DNA of 64,000 nt from Pedobacter sp. KBS0701 (lineage in GTDB: Bacteria > Bacteroidota > Bacteroidia > Sphingobacteriales > Sphingobacteriaceae), in the NCBI RefSeq assembly GCF_005938645.2, contig NZ_CP042171.1, forward strand, positions 806,001-870,000, written 5' to 3'. A program made the position numbers and the translations under genes. Below, one piece after another: positions 7,264 through 15,135 of the stretch. The first letter of the stretch is position 1. Every line of letters begins with the position of its first letter. The notes beneath the pieces were generated by a model. That model was not told the DNA's origin. It saw nothing but the letters and a program-made list of their open reading frames with translations, and searched no databases.

Positions 7264-8048
7264 TCAATTATCTAAAAGAAAGTACGTTCGCCGTTAACGA
7301 TGTAATGCAAAAAGCATGGGGCATTACTAAGAAACATTATTTCTCGATTGCTACATTATGTTTTTTAATGTTTATCACCGCTAGCGCATCAAGTTTGATG
7401 GCCTTTTTTATTAAAGACGTTAGCAAGGCTTTAAGCATTATCATGGTGATTATTTTCGTTTTACTCTATTTTACCATTAATCTTTCACTGTTTAAGTATA
7501 TTTTCCATTTAATGGACGATGAAGAAAGTGATGTTAAAATTGTGGATACCCTACCAACCAGGCAGCAGATCATCAGGTTTTTGGTTGCTACGCTATATTT
7601 CGTTGGCTGCATTTTAGGTGTTTACCTGGTAGTGATCTTAGTTGCCTTTCCTTTTATTTATACTGGGATCAATGTCTCGATTGTTAAAAATGTAGCCATA
7701 TCAGTAGGTATTATTGCTATTTTCATTACCTGGTTAAGAATTTCTTTCTTCCCATTTTTTATTATTGATAAAGGAGCAACACCATTCGATTCTATAAAGT
7801 TAAGCTTGGCTACAACTAAAGGAAATTTCACCAAGATCTTATTGTTATTGGTTGTTTTAGGTGGAGGATATTTAATTTATCTGTTGTTAAACTATCTGCA
7901 ATGGCCCTTAATCGCTTTCATTGTCAATATTTTAAGTTCATTTATTATCGTTCCGCTTTCCAGTGTAGCTTTAACGGTTGCATACCGTAAAATTTCGAGC
8001 GAATATAAAGGCGACAAACATCCGGATATTTTACATAATATAGTCTAA
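7260..8048 (+). CDS. Polytopic membrane protein of unknown function
   Basis: This 262-residue membrane protein has about six hydrophobic helices (roughly 25-52, 57-78, 108-132, 140-160, 190-212, 215-240). The first cytoplasmic segment is short and the C-terminus is polar and basic. No catalytic motif is visible. The ATGA overlap with the upstream GT2 gene indicates that the two products are made together, so a role in export or assembly of the glycan or lipid made by the glycosyltransferases is possible, but this is inference from context only. Confidence 0.75.
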   Translation: MINYLKESTFAVNDVMQKAWGITKKHYFSIATLCFLMFITASASSLMAFFIKDVSKALSIIMVIIFVLLYFTINLSLFKYIFHLMDDEESDVKIVDTLPTRQQIIRFLVATLYFVGCILGVYLVVILVAFPFIYTGINVSIVKNVAISVGIIAIFITWLRISFFPFFIIDKGATPFDSIKLSLATTKGNFTKILLLLVVLGGGYLIYLLLNYLQWPLIAFIVNILSSFIIVPLSSVALTVAYRKISSEYKGDKHPDILHNIV

Positions 8049-8142
8049 CCCCAGCCCTGAAGGGGAGTTAAAAATCAGATTAAAATTTATGGAAAAAGAA
8101 AAGAACGGTAGAAGGGAAAAGTCCCCTTCAGGGGGTTGGGGG
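8047..8142. repeat. Long palindromic dispersed repeat overlapping the start of the GH3-like gene
   Basis: The left arm (8047-8069, AACCCCAGCCCTGAAGGGG then AGTT) and the right arm (8119-8142, AAGTCCCCTTCAGGGGG then TTGGGGG) are inverted copies with few mismatches. They are separated by about 50 bp that contain the ATG at 8089. The right arm is translated as part of the next gene. Confidence 0.75.
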
Positions 8143-9636
8143 CTTAAAGCAGCGTTAAGTAAACCCTTTGCGGCATTTGCAGTTTGGCAAATCAACAAAT
8201 GGAAGTATAATGCCGTAAATGCTCAAAATAACATGCTGAAAAAGCTTGTTGATGAAGCTAAATATACTGTTTTTGGTAAAGACCATCATTTCTCTGAGAT
8301 CAAAAACTATACAGATTTTAAAAAGCATGTTCCTGTTCAGGATTATGAAGGTTTAAAACCTTATGTAGATCGTGTGGTGGCAGGCGAAGCTGATGTGCTT
8401 TGGAAAGGAAAACCGCTTTATTTCGCCAAAACATCAGGCACCACTTCGGGCGTAAAATACATCCCGCTTTCTAAAGAGTCGATGCCTGAGCACATTAAAG
8501 CTGCACGGAATGCCATTTTAACTTATATTAATGAAACAGGTAAGGCCGGTTTCGTTAATGGAAAGATGATCTTTCTGCAAGGAAGTCCGGTTTTGAGTGT
8601 GAAAAATGGGATCAATGTGGGGCGCTTATCAGGGATTGTAGCCCACCACGTGCCAGCTTATTTGCAAAAAAACCGCCTACCTTCTTACGAAACCAATATC
8701 ATCGAAGATTGGGAGCAGAAAGTGGATGCCATTGTGGAGGAGACGATCAATGAAAACATGACCTTGATTTCTGGTATTCCACCTTGGGTACAAATGTATT
8801 TCGATAAACTTTCAGAGAAATCAGGAGGAAAGAAAATCGCTGAAATTTTCAGGAATTTTAGCCTGTTTATTTATGGAGGGGTAAATTTCGAACCTTATCG
8901 CGCAAAAATTGAACAGAGCATCGGGAAAAAAATTGATGCCATTGAAACCTATCCGGCTTCAGAAGGGTTTATTGCCTATCAGGATTCGCAAAAAGATAAA
9001 GGCTTACTATTATTGGCTGATGCGGGAATTTTTTACGAATTTGTCCCCGCTGATCAATATTACAATGATCATCCAACACGGTTATCACTTGGCGAGGTTG
9101 AGCTTGATATCAACTATGCATTGATTTTAAATACCAATGCAGGCTTATGGGGTTACAGTATTGGCGATACTGTGAAATTTGTTTCGAAAAATCCATATAA
9201 AATTGTAGTTACAGGGCGGATTAAACATTTCATTTCTGCTTTTGGCGAACATGTAATAGGAGAAGAGGTAGAACAAGCAATTTTAACGGTAGCAAATGAA
9301 GAGCAGGTAGAAATTACAGAATTTACAGTGGCACCGCAGGTTAATCCGGCAGCTGATCAATTGCCTTACCATGAGTGGTTTGTGGAGTTTTCATCAGCGC
9401 CAAAAGATCTGGCTGCTTTTAGTAAAAAGGTTGATGAAGCTTTGCAAAAGAAAAATATTTATTATTTTGACCTAATTGAGGGAAACATCCTTCAGCCATT
9501 GATTATACGTACTTTGCAAAAAGATGCCTTTGTAAACTATATGAAAAGTGAAGGGAAGTTAGGCGGACAGAATAAGGTTCCGCGGTTGAGTAATGATAGG
9601 AAATTGGCAGATGGGTTGGAGAAATATATTGTTTAA
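8089..9636 (+). CDS. GH3 auxin-responsive promoter family (adenylate-forming) protein
   Basis: This 515-residue protein matches the bacterial GH3 family, acyl-acid amido synthetase-like enzymes that activate a carboxylic acid with ATP and pass it to an amine. The ATP-binding T-S-G-T-T-S-G motif lies near residue 115. Further family segments (I-S-G-I-P-P-W, Y-G-G-V-N-F-E-P, E-T-Y-P-A-S-E-G) are present, and the length is normal. The natural substrate of bacterial members is not established. The first 19 or so residues (rich in K, E, R, then S-P-S-G-G-W) are encoded by a palindromic dispersed repeat. The conserved protein appears to begin at G-L-K-A-A-L-S-K, where no in-frame start codon exists, so the ATG inside the repeat must be used. 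Confidence 0.85.
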   Translation: MEKEKNGRREKSPSGGWGLKAALSKPFAAFAVWQINKWKYNAVNAQNNMLKKLVDEAKYTVFGKDHHFSEIKNYTDFKKHVPVQDYEGLKPYVDRVVAGEADVLWKGKPLYFAKTSGTTSGVKYIPLSKESMPEHIKAARNAILTYINETGKAGFVNGKMIFLQGSPVLSVKNGINVGRLSGIVAHHVPAYLQKNRLPSYETNIIEDWEQKVDAIVEETINENMTLISGIPPWVQMYFDKLSEKSGGKKIAEIFRNFSLFIYGGVNFEPYRAKIEQSIGKKIDAIETYPASEGFIAYQDSQKDKGLLLLADAGIFYEFVPADQYYNDHPTRLSLGEVELDINYALILNTNAGLWGYSIGDTVKFVSKNPYKIVVTGRIKHFISAFGEHVIGEEVEQAILTVANEEQVEITEFTVAPQVNPAADQLPYHEWFVEFSSAPKDLAAFSKKVDEALQKKNIYYFDLIEGNILQPLIIRTLQKDAFVNYMKSEGKLGGQNKVPRLSNDRKLADGLEKYIV

Positions 9637-9660
9637 TTGCTACATTGTTGAATTGTTGTA
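9637..9660. repeat. TTGTT-rich repeat, left arm of an inverted pair
   Basis: It begins directly after the GH3-like stop codon and has the form TTGCT-N3-TTGTT-N3-TTGTT. The inverted counterpart is at 10181-10210. A further TTGTT-rich stretch follows at about 9688-9735. Confidence 0.45.
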
Positions 9661-9757
9661 CTGGCGCCTTAAACATGGCGGTAGAATATTGTTGGATTGT
9701 TTAACATTGTGCAGATGAAAATTGCTAAATTGTTGTTAGTAATTAACGGTTCAGCAC

Positions 9758-10135
9758 ATGGAAAAGAATTATTTACAATTGAATCATATAACGGCATATA
9801 CAAAATCGTTTCATCTTAGCAATTTTGTATGGGATTTGGTATCTGGTTGGGATAGCTTTGCAAAGTATACCATCGGGCAACAGTTTGTTGATGCTGTTGA
9901 TTCTATTTCAGCTAATATTGCTGAAGGCTTTGGTCGTTATCATAAGAAAGATAAGATCAAGTTTTATTATTATAGATTTGGTTCGGTTAAGGAATGTTTA
10001 GACTGGAACGAAAAAGCAAGAGTTCGAAAGTTGGTAAATGAGGAAACGTATTCAAAGATTTTTGCAACTTTGGAAACTTTGCCGAAAGAAATTCATCAAC
10101 TGATAAAATTTACAAACGAAAAATTGAAAATTTAA
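9758..10135 (+). CDS. Four-helix-bundle protein of the S23/IVP family
   Basis: This 125-residue protein belongs to the four-helix-bundle family first known from intervening sequences of 23S rRNA (TIGR02436 type). Typical segments are A-Y-x-x-S-F-x-L, then D-S-I-S-A-N-I-A-E-G-F-G-R and F-Y-Y-Y-R-F-G-S-V-K-E near the middle, then E-T-L-P-K-E-I-H-Q-L-I at the end. Function is unknown; the related Avd protein serves diversity-generating retroelements, but there is no reverse transcriptase or variable repeat here. The gene sits between inverted TTGTT-rich repeats directly before dxr, unlike its metabolic neighbours, and looks like a small inserted cassette. Confidence 0.85.
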   Translation: MEKNYLQLNHITAYTKSFHLSNFVWDLVSGWDSFAKYTIGQQFVDAVDSISANIAEGFGRYHKKDKIKFYYYRFGSVKECLDWNEKARVRKLVNEETYSKIFATLETLPKEIHQLIKFTNEKLKI

Positions 10136-10180
10136 TCGAATGCTATTAAAACAGTTAAATTTTTAATACGAGAGAAAGAA

Positions 10181-10210
10181 AACAATTGAACAATATAACA
10201 ATACAGCAAT
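10181..10210. repeat. TTGTT-rich repeat, right (inverted) arm, covering the dxr start
   Basis: Its reverse complement has the same TTGCT-N3-TTGTT-N3-TTGTT layout as 9637-9660. It contains the TTG used to start dxr and encodes the first residues of the protein. Confidence 0.45.
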
Positions 10211-11373
10211 CTGTAAAAAGAATAACCATATTAGGTTCTACAGGGAGCATAGGTACACAAGCACTTGAAGTGGTTAGGGATCATCCTACGGTTTTTAAAG
10301 TTGCCGTATTATCTGCACTGAAGAATTCAGCATTACTCATTCAACAGGCAAAGGAATTTAAACCGGCAATTGTTGTAATCTGTGATGAAAGCAAATACAG
10401 CGAAGTTAAAGATGCTTTGTTTGGCCTTGATATAAAAATTTTGGCCGGAGAAGCGGCCTTATCAGAAGTAGCTGCTTATGCTGATAGCGATGTAGTGCTT
10501 ACTGCATTAATGGGATCGGTTGGTTTAAAACCAACTGTTGCAGCGATAAAAGCAGGGAAAAACATCGCTTTAGCCAATAAGGAAACTTTGGTGGTTGCAG
10601 GCGAACTGATTACACAATTGGCAACTGAACACCAGGTTAAAATTTTACCGGTTGATTCAGAGCATTCGGCCATATTCCAGTGTTTGGTAGGGGAAGAGCA
10701 AAATCGGATCGAGAAAATTTACCTCACGGCTTCCGGCGGGCCATTTTTGGGCAAAACAAAAGATTTTCTTTCTACAGTAAAAAAAGAGGAGGCCTTAAAA
10801 CATCCTAACTGGGTGATGGGTGCAAAAATCACCATTGATTCTGCTTCCTTAATGAATAAAGGTTTAGAAGTAATTGAGGCAAAATGGCTGTTTAGCCTCG
10901 ATGTAGACCAGATTGATGTTATCGTTCATCCTCAATCTATCATCCATTCCATTGTTCAGTTTAACGATGGTTCAATGAAAGCACAAATGGGGGTTCCTGA
11001 CATGAAATTGCCCATTCAGTATGCTTTAAATTATCCCGACAGGCTAAAAAACAATTTTAAACGTTTTAACTTCTTGGAATATCCAAACTTTAGCTTCTTG
11101 AAAGCAGATATGGAAACCTTTAGGAATTTGGATCTGGCATTTACTTCTTTACGAAAAGGGGGGAATATGCCTTGTATTTTAAATGCGGCAAATGAAATTG
11201 TTGTGGAAGCATTTTTGAAAGATAAAATCGGTTTCCTGCGGATGAGTGAGGTTATAGAACAGTGTATGGAAGAAATTGGTTTTATTGAAAAACCACAATT
11301 GAGTGATTATTTAGAAACTGACAAACATAGCCGTATCTTAGCCGGCGAATTAGTAACAAAAAGTATATTGTAA
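10186..11373 (+). CDS. dxr: 1-deoxy-D-xylulose 5-phosphate reductoisomerase
   Basis: Dxr converts 1-deoxy-D-xylulose 5-phosphate to 2-C-methyl-D-erythritol 4-phosphate with NADPH, the first committed step of the non-mevalonate isoprenoid route. The NADPH loop G-S-T-G-S-I-G lies at about 17-23, N-K-E-T-L at about 130, the metal-binding P-V-D-S-E-H-S near 155 and the flexible loop H-P-N-W-V-M-G-A-K near 210. The downstream segment S-L-M-N-K-G-L-E also matches. The length (395) is normal. No ATG precedes the conserved region; the only sensible start is TTG at 10186, behind a purine-rich GAGAGAAAG stretch. The first ten residues come from a dispersed repeat. Confidence 0.93.
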   Translation: MNNITIQQSVKRITILGSTGSIGTQALEVVRDHPTVFKVAVLSALKNSALLIQQAKEFKPAIVVICDESKYSEVKDALFGLDIKILAGEAALSEVAAYADSDVVLTALMGSVGLKPTVAAIKAGKNIALANKETLVVAGELITQLATEHQVKILPVDSEHSAIFQCLVGEEQNRIEKIYLTASGGPFLGKTKDFLSTVKKEEALKHPNWVMGAKITIDSASLMNKGLEVIEAKWLFSLDVDQIDVIVHPQSIIHSIVQFNDGSMKAQMGVPDMKLPIQYALNYPDRLKNNFKRFNFLEYPNFSFLKADMETFRNLDLAFTSLRKGGNMPCILNAANEIVVEAFLKDKIGFLRMSEVIEQCMEEIGFIEKPQLSDYLETDKHSRILAGELVTKSIL

Positions 11374-11402
11374 CATCTAACATAAAAATTTTATAAGCGA
11401 AT

Positions 11403-12791
11403 ATGAACGGATTGATTATGGCGGGGCAGCTGTTGCTCGGATTGTCTTTATTGGTAATATTACACGAATTAGGGCATTTCCTGGCGGCCAGAGCATTTGG
11501 TATTAAAGTAGAAAAATTTTATTTATTTTTTGATGCCTGGGGTTTCAAACTTTTTAGTTTCAAAAAAGGTGATGTTGAATATGGGGTGGGGTGGTTGCCA
11601 CTTGGCGGTTATGTAAAAATTGCCGGAATGATTGATGAGAGTATGGATACTGAGCAAATGGCTCAACCTGCTCAACCTTGGGAATTCCGTTCTAAACCGG
11701 CCTGGCAACGTTTGATTGTAATGCTTGGTGGTATTATCGTAAACGTAATTGTAGGTATTTTTATCTTCTGGATATTAACCTTCAACATCGGACAAAATTA
11801 CACCGTTAACAGTAAACTAAACGATGGTATTTCTGTAGGTACTATTGGTAAAGAAATCGGTTTAAAAAATGGAGATAAAATTTTAGCTATCAATGGCAAT
11901 AAATTAATCCGTTTTGAAGATGCGATTTCGAGCAAAGTACTGTTTGATGGGGCACAATTAACCATTTTAAGGGAGAATAAAACCCTTTATATCTCTGTTC
12001 CAGATACCATTCTAAACAAAATATCGAAAAACGATAAAGAGAATTTTATCTCACCACGATATATTATGGAGCGTGTAGATAAGGTAAGCGCACCTGATGA
12101 AAAAGTGGATAAGCCATCATTTTTTGATAAGTTATTTGGCAGAAAGTTCGAGAAACCTGTGTATCCTGCTTATGCTGCCGGTATTAAACCAGGCGATAGT
12201 ATTTTATCTGTTAATGGAAAACAGATCACTTTTTTTGATCAGTTTAAAGAAGAGGTTTCTACAAATAAGTTAAAACCCGTTACCATTAAGGCATTGCGTA
12301 AGGGAAAAGAAGTAACATTCGATCTTAAAGTAAGTAAAGATGGAACAATTGGAATTATTCCTAACTTAAAGATGCCTGAAACTGCACATGTAGATTTTGG
12401 TTTTATTGAGTCGTTACCAGTTGGGGCAACCATGGCCTGGAGTACTTTTGTAGATAATGCAAAAGGTATTGGTAAAATGATTACAGGTAAATTAAGTGCG
12501 CGTAATATTAGCAGTCCGATTGGTATTGCAAAAGTTTATGGCAGTACTTTCGACTGGGTTAAATTCTGGACTTTAACCGGATTGATTTCGATGGCCCTGG
12601 CATTTATGAATTTATTACCTATTCCAGGCTTAGACGGAGGGCATGTAGTGTTTCTTTTAATCGAGATGGTACAACGTAAGCCTGTAAGCGAAAAAGTGCT
12701 GGAGAAGGCACAGATTGTGGGTTTTGTAATCCTGATCTGTTTAATGGTGTTTGCTTTTGGTAATGATATTCTAAAATCTTTCGGTAAGTAA
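11403..12791 (+). CDS. rseP: RIP site-2 metalloprotease RseP
   Basis: This inner-membrane zinc protease cuts membrane-anchored anti-sigma factors and signal-peptide remnants within the membrane. It has 462 residues. The zinc-binding H-E-L-G-H is at 21-25 in the first helix. Two PDZ-like periplasmic segments follow (about 125-200 and 250-320), and the third zinc ligand lies in N-L-L-P-I-P-G-L-D-G-G-H near residue 400. The gene follows dxr by 29 bp, the usual dxr-rseP order in bacteria, and ends at an intrinsic terminator. A substrate within this window could be the FecR-type anti-sigma at 40974, but this is inference. Confidence 0.93.
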   Translation: MNGLIMAGQLLLGLSLLVILHELGHFLAARAFGIKVEKFYLFFDAWGFKLFSFKKGDVEYGVGWLPLGGYVKIAGMIDESMDTEQMAQPAQPWEFRSKPAWQRLIVMLGGIIVNVIVGIFIFWILTFNIGQNYTVNSKLNDGISVGTIGKEIGLKNGDKILAINGNKLIRFEDAISSKVLFDGAQLTILRENKTLYISVPDTILNKISKNDKENFISPRYIMERVDKVSAPDEKVDKPSFFDKLFGRKFEKPVYPAYAAGIKPGDSILSVNGKQITFFDQFKEEVSTNKLKPVTIKALRKGKEVTFDLKVSKDGTIGIIPNLKMPETAHVDFGFIESLPVGATMAWSTFVDNAKGIGKMITGKLSARNISSPIGIAKVYGSTFDWVKFWTLTGLISMALAFMNLLPIPGLDGGHVVFLLIEMVQRKPVSEKVLEKAQIVGFVILICLMVFAFGNDILKSFGK

Positions 12792-12809
12792 AACCAAATT
12801 TATATCATT

Positions 12810-12859
12810 GCCGCAGATGCGCAGATTTGACCAGTCGATCTGTACATCTGCGGCTTTTT
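12810..12859 (+). terminator. Intrinsic terminator after rseP
   Basis: A perfect 10-bp stem GCCGCAGATG/CATCTGCGGC (12810-12819 with 12845-12854) is followed by TTTTT. It closes the dxr-rseP unit just before hscB. Confidence 0.85.
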
Positions 12860-12874
12860 AATTTAATACACAAC

Positions 12875-13414
12875 ATGAGCGAAGCGAAACCAGCTATCAA
12901 TTATTTCGAATTTTACGATTTACCGATTCAGTTTAATCCAGATCAAAATGCGGTAAAAACAAAGTTCTATGCTTTAAGCAAACAGTTTCACCCCGATTTT
13001 TATGCCAATGAAAGTGAAGAGAAACAGCAGGAGGTACTCGATCTGTCAACTTTGAATAATAAGGCCTACCAAATATTGAGCAATGCTAAAAAACGCTTAA
13101 AATATGTGCTCGAATTAAAAGGGATAGTAGAAACAGATGAAGGTTATCAACTGCCACAATCTTTTCTAATGGAAATGATGGATGTAAATGAGGCTTTAAT
13201 GGACTTGGAGTTTGAGCCAGATACCGAAAAATTACTTCAAGTAAATAATGATGTGAATTCGATTGAAAAACAATTGAATGATGAATTAAGCGAACTGGTT
13301 AAAAAATTTGATGAAAACCCATCAGAATCTGATCAAACATTACCTTTGATTAAAGACATTTTTTACAGGCAAAAATACATTAGCAGACTAAGAGAGCGTT
13401 TGTCCAAGCAATGA
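12875..13414 (+). CDS. hscB: Fe-S cluster co-chaperone HscB
   Basis: HscB is a J-domain protein that delivers the IscU-type scaffold to the Hsp70 partner during iron-sulfur cluster transfer. From the ATG at 12875 the protein has 179 residues: an N-terminal J domain with the invariant H39-P40-D41 and a C-terminal three-helix HscB domain (about 100-175). A longer frame from TTG at 12827 would run through the rseP terminator, so the ATG is preferred. There is no hscA or isc gene next to it. Confidence 0.9.
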   Translation: MSEAKPAINYFEFYDLPIQFNPDQNAVKTKFYALSKQFHPDFYANESEEKQQEVLDLSTLNNKAYQILSNAKKRLKYVLELKGIVETDEGYQLPQSFLMEMMDVNEALMDLEFEPDTEKLLQVNNDVNSIEKQLNDELSELVKKFDENPSESDQTLPLIKDIFYRQKYISRLRERLSKQ

Positions 13415-13483
13415 TAAATAATAGGAGATGGAAAATGTATGGAATAGGTTCTCTGCACCAAAGTATAACATTCCATCTCGATC

Positions 13484-13524
13484 GTCATCCTGAATCGATA
13501 GCTATCGGATTTATTTCAGGATCT
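13484..13524. repeat. Palindromic dispersed repeat (GTCATCCTGAA / TTCAGGAT type)
   Basis: Arms CATCCTGAA and TTCAGGAT enclose a 12-bp perfect palindrome CGATAGCTATCG. The open frame 13411-13638 that spans it is mainly this repeat and is not called as a gene. Confidence 0.65.
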
Positions 13525-13634
13525 TGCACCGCATTCTTCCGTGGCAAAAAATATGAACACCCGATTGTAAAATCATTTTTTAGTTTTTGTCAGGCAAAAG
13601 CTTTGCTCTACTTTAGGAGAAAACAATCAGATCA

Positions 13635-13928
13635 ATGAATAGCTCCCTTTCTATTTTCCGTAAAGTAGCCGTAGCAGAAGGAATATCGTACCTGCTTTTA
13701 CTATTTGTAGCCATGCCATTAAAATACTTCGCCGGATTACCTTTGTATGTAAAGTATACCGGATGGGCACATGGCCTGTTATTTGTATTATATGCTGCTA
13801 CCTTAATTTTGGCCTGGCAAGAGCAAAAATGGAAGTTTGGTAAAACTGTTTTGATTTTTTTAGCATCACTTTTACCATTTATGCCCTTTGTGGTTGATCG
13901 GAAATTAAAAGACGAAAGGCCAAAATAA
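13635..13928 (+). CDS. DUF3817 family small membrane protein
   Basis: This 97-residue membrane protein has three helices at about 13-30, 43-60 and 68-86. It carries the DUF3817 signature: a start of the type F-R-x-x-A-x-x-E-G-x-S-Y-L-L-L and G-x-x-H-G-L-L-F in the second helix. The function of the family is unknown; it is broadly conserved in Gram-positive bacteria and Bacteroidota. It starts with ATG shortly after a dispersed repeat and stands alone before the tRNA gene. Confidence 0.85.
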   Translation: MNSSLSIFRKVAVAEGISYLLLLFVAMPLKYFAGLPLYVKYTGWAHGLLFVLYAATLILAWQEQKWKFGKTVLIFLASLLPFMPFVVDRKLKDERPK

Positions 13929-13964
13929 TTGTTTCTCAATGAGTTAAAATTAATTGAAAATAAT

Positions 13965-13996
13965 TTTGTGATTTAGGCTTTCGTTATCTACATTTG
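13965..13996 (+). promoter_or_regulatory. Bacteroidota housekeeping promoter of tRNA-Leu
   Basis: TTTG (13965-13968), a 20-bp spacer, then TACATTTG (13989-13996) match the Bacteroidota TTTG-N19-21-TAnnTTTG consensus. The mature tRNA starts about 20 bp after the -7 element. Confidence 0.75.
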
Positions 13997-14016
13997 CAAC
14001 CCCGTCCAATACGAAT

Positions 14017-14096
14017 GCCCGGATGGCGGAATTGGTAGACGCGCTGGTCTCAAACACCTGTGGGAAACCGTGCCGGTTCGACTCCGGCTCCGGGTA
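14017..14096 (+). tRNA. tRNA-Leu (anticodon CAA)
   Basis: The acceptor arms GCCCGGA and TCCGGGT pair (G1-U72 is a wobble), with discriminator A at 14096. A D arm with G-A-A-T-T-G-G-T-A, a loop CTCAAAC with anticodon CAA, a short variable stem GGGAAACC and the T arm GCCGG-TTCGACT-CCGGC are all present. The anticodon stem CTGGT/ACCTG has a T-T mismatch at the second pair. CCA is not encoded. A strong promoter lies upstream and a terminator downstream. Confidence 0.93.
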
Positions 14097-14121
14097 CAAC
14101 TGGGCCCAAGCCCAAAACCTT

Positions 14122-14153
14122 AAAGGGTTGCTCTTTAAAAAGCAACCCTTTTT
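14122..14153 (+). terminator. Intrinsic terminator after tRNA-Leu
   Basis: A perfect 11-bp stem AAAGGGTTGCT/AGCAACCCTTT (14122-14132 with 14141-14151) has an 8-nt loop and a T-run. Confidence 0.9.
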
Positions 14154-14404
14154 GTTTGACCTTCAGCATGTTATCGTTGGGTCAATAAAAGCTGTTCCAA
14201 ACATATCTCACCCTATACCAGATTATCTTTGCCCCTCTTGTTGGGCATCTCAGCAAAAATGTATTAGTACGATAGAAGTGTAGAGTTTTTCTGCCATGAA
14301 CCATATCTCTCACCGCATATAGGAAAAAGATTATCTGAAGTGTTGTTTACCTATTGTTAAGTCTATGTCAAAAGCAGTGTGTTATGATCAGAACGATATC
14401 AAAG

Positions 14405-14478
14405 TTGAGACGAATCGACAAAATATTGAACAGATAATAAAATCACTATTTCTTTACTTTGATTTCAATTAACCAAAT
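14405..14478 (+). promoter_or_regulatory. Regulated promoter block, site A
   Basis: The block has TGAGAC at 14406, TGAACA at 14427, TTTACTTTGAT at 14453-14463 and AACCAAAT at 14471-14478. The 17-nt and 21-nt spacings between the first three elements are the same as in blocks at 24910, 31601 and 33364. ACTTTG is taken as the -7 element, and no -33 TTTG is present at the right distance, which fits an activator-dependent promoter. The proposed activator is the split two-component regulator at 27489-31478. Confidence 0.7.
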
Positions 14479-14542
14479 AACAAACCTTACTGCAATTTCT
14501 TCAACAGGCAACACCATGCTTTTTGCAGTGTCAAATTTTATT

Positions 14543-14575
14543 ATGAGAAAACAGATATTTATTTCAGACAGCTGA
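14543..14575 (+). pseudogene. Ten-codon decayed start that mirrors the GH43-lectin gene start
   Basis: ATG-AGA-AAA begins exactly 64 nt after the AACCAAAT of site A, as ATG-AGA-AAC of the gene at 31740 does after site C. The frame stops after ten codons (M-R-K-Q-I-F-I-S-D-S). It looks like the leftover start of a lost gene; the promoter now probably serves the operon from 15136. Confidence 0.45.
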
Positions 14576-15135
14576 TCATCAGTGCCGTATCAAAAATCAA
14601 CTAACCAGGGAAATTAAAACTAAATTTATATGATGCTCAATAATTACTCATCTGTTCCGAATATATTTCTTGTACTACCGGCCGTATCAGAACTACACTA
14701 ATGCGCAAGGAATAAAACCTGTGTCATTTACGGTTTACAAACAATTTTCTGAAATCATCGCTGAGTCGGCGCAACATTAGCTGTAGCTTTTTACAGCGAT
14801 GTGGTTGGCATTTAATGTTTTTGTATTCCATTAAATATTGTTTTACCGTAAAAACGTTTTAGTGTTTTTGGGTATCCAGCTTAAAGTTAGCAATCATTTT
14901 TACGCAATAAGGGTTGGTTTGGCCGATACCTGCAACCGGCATTACGTTTATAAGGCCGAAAGGGAATTCCTTTGTCCAAAATTTGGGAGTGTTTTTGCTT
15001 GCTTCCTGTAGTACCATAACAGCCTGTTAAAAATCCCCGGGTTCTAAAGAATACCATTGGTTTATAACGTACAACCAGTGGGTAACAGTTAAAATCATGT
15101 AATCCGGGCCAGAACCGGAAAAAACGTATGTGTAT
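14576..15135. other. Long leader or decayed region before the IPT/NHL gene
   Basis: About 560 bp contain no convincing reading frame, tRNA, repeat or terminator that I can identify. The stretch lies between the decayed start behind promoter block A and the first intact gene. It may be the remains of a lost gene or a long untranslated leader. Confidence 0.4.

Noticed and set aside
9758..10135. Four-helix-bundle protein as the Avd protein of a diversity-generating retroelement
   Set aside because: No reverse transcriptase, template repeat or variable repeat is present nearby; the S23/IVP family fits better.
13411..13638. Open frame of 75 codons after hscB
   Set aside because: Most of it is a palindromic dispersed repeat, its composition is not protein-like, and it merely overlaps the hscB stop.
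14023..14283. Open frame of 86 codons over the tRNA-Leu gene
   Set aside because: It reads through the tRNA and its terminator and is a shadow of these RNA features.
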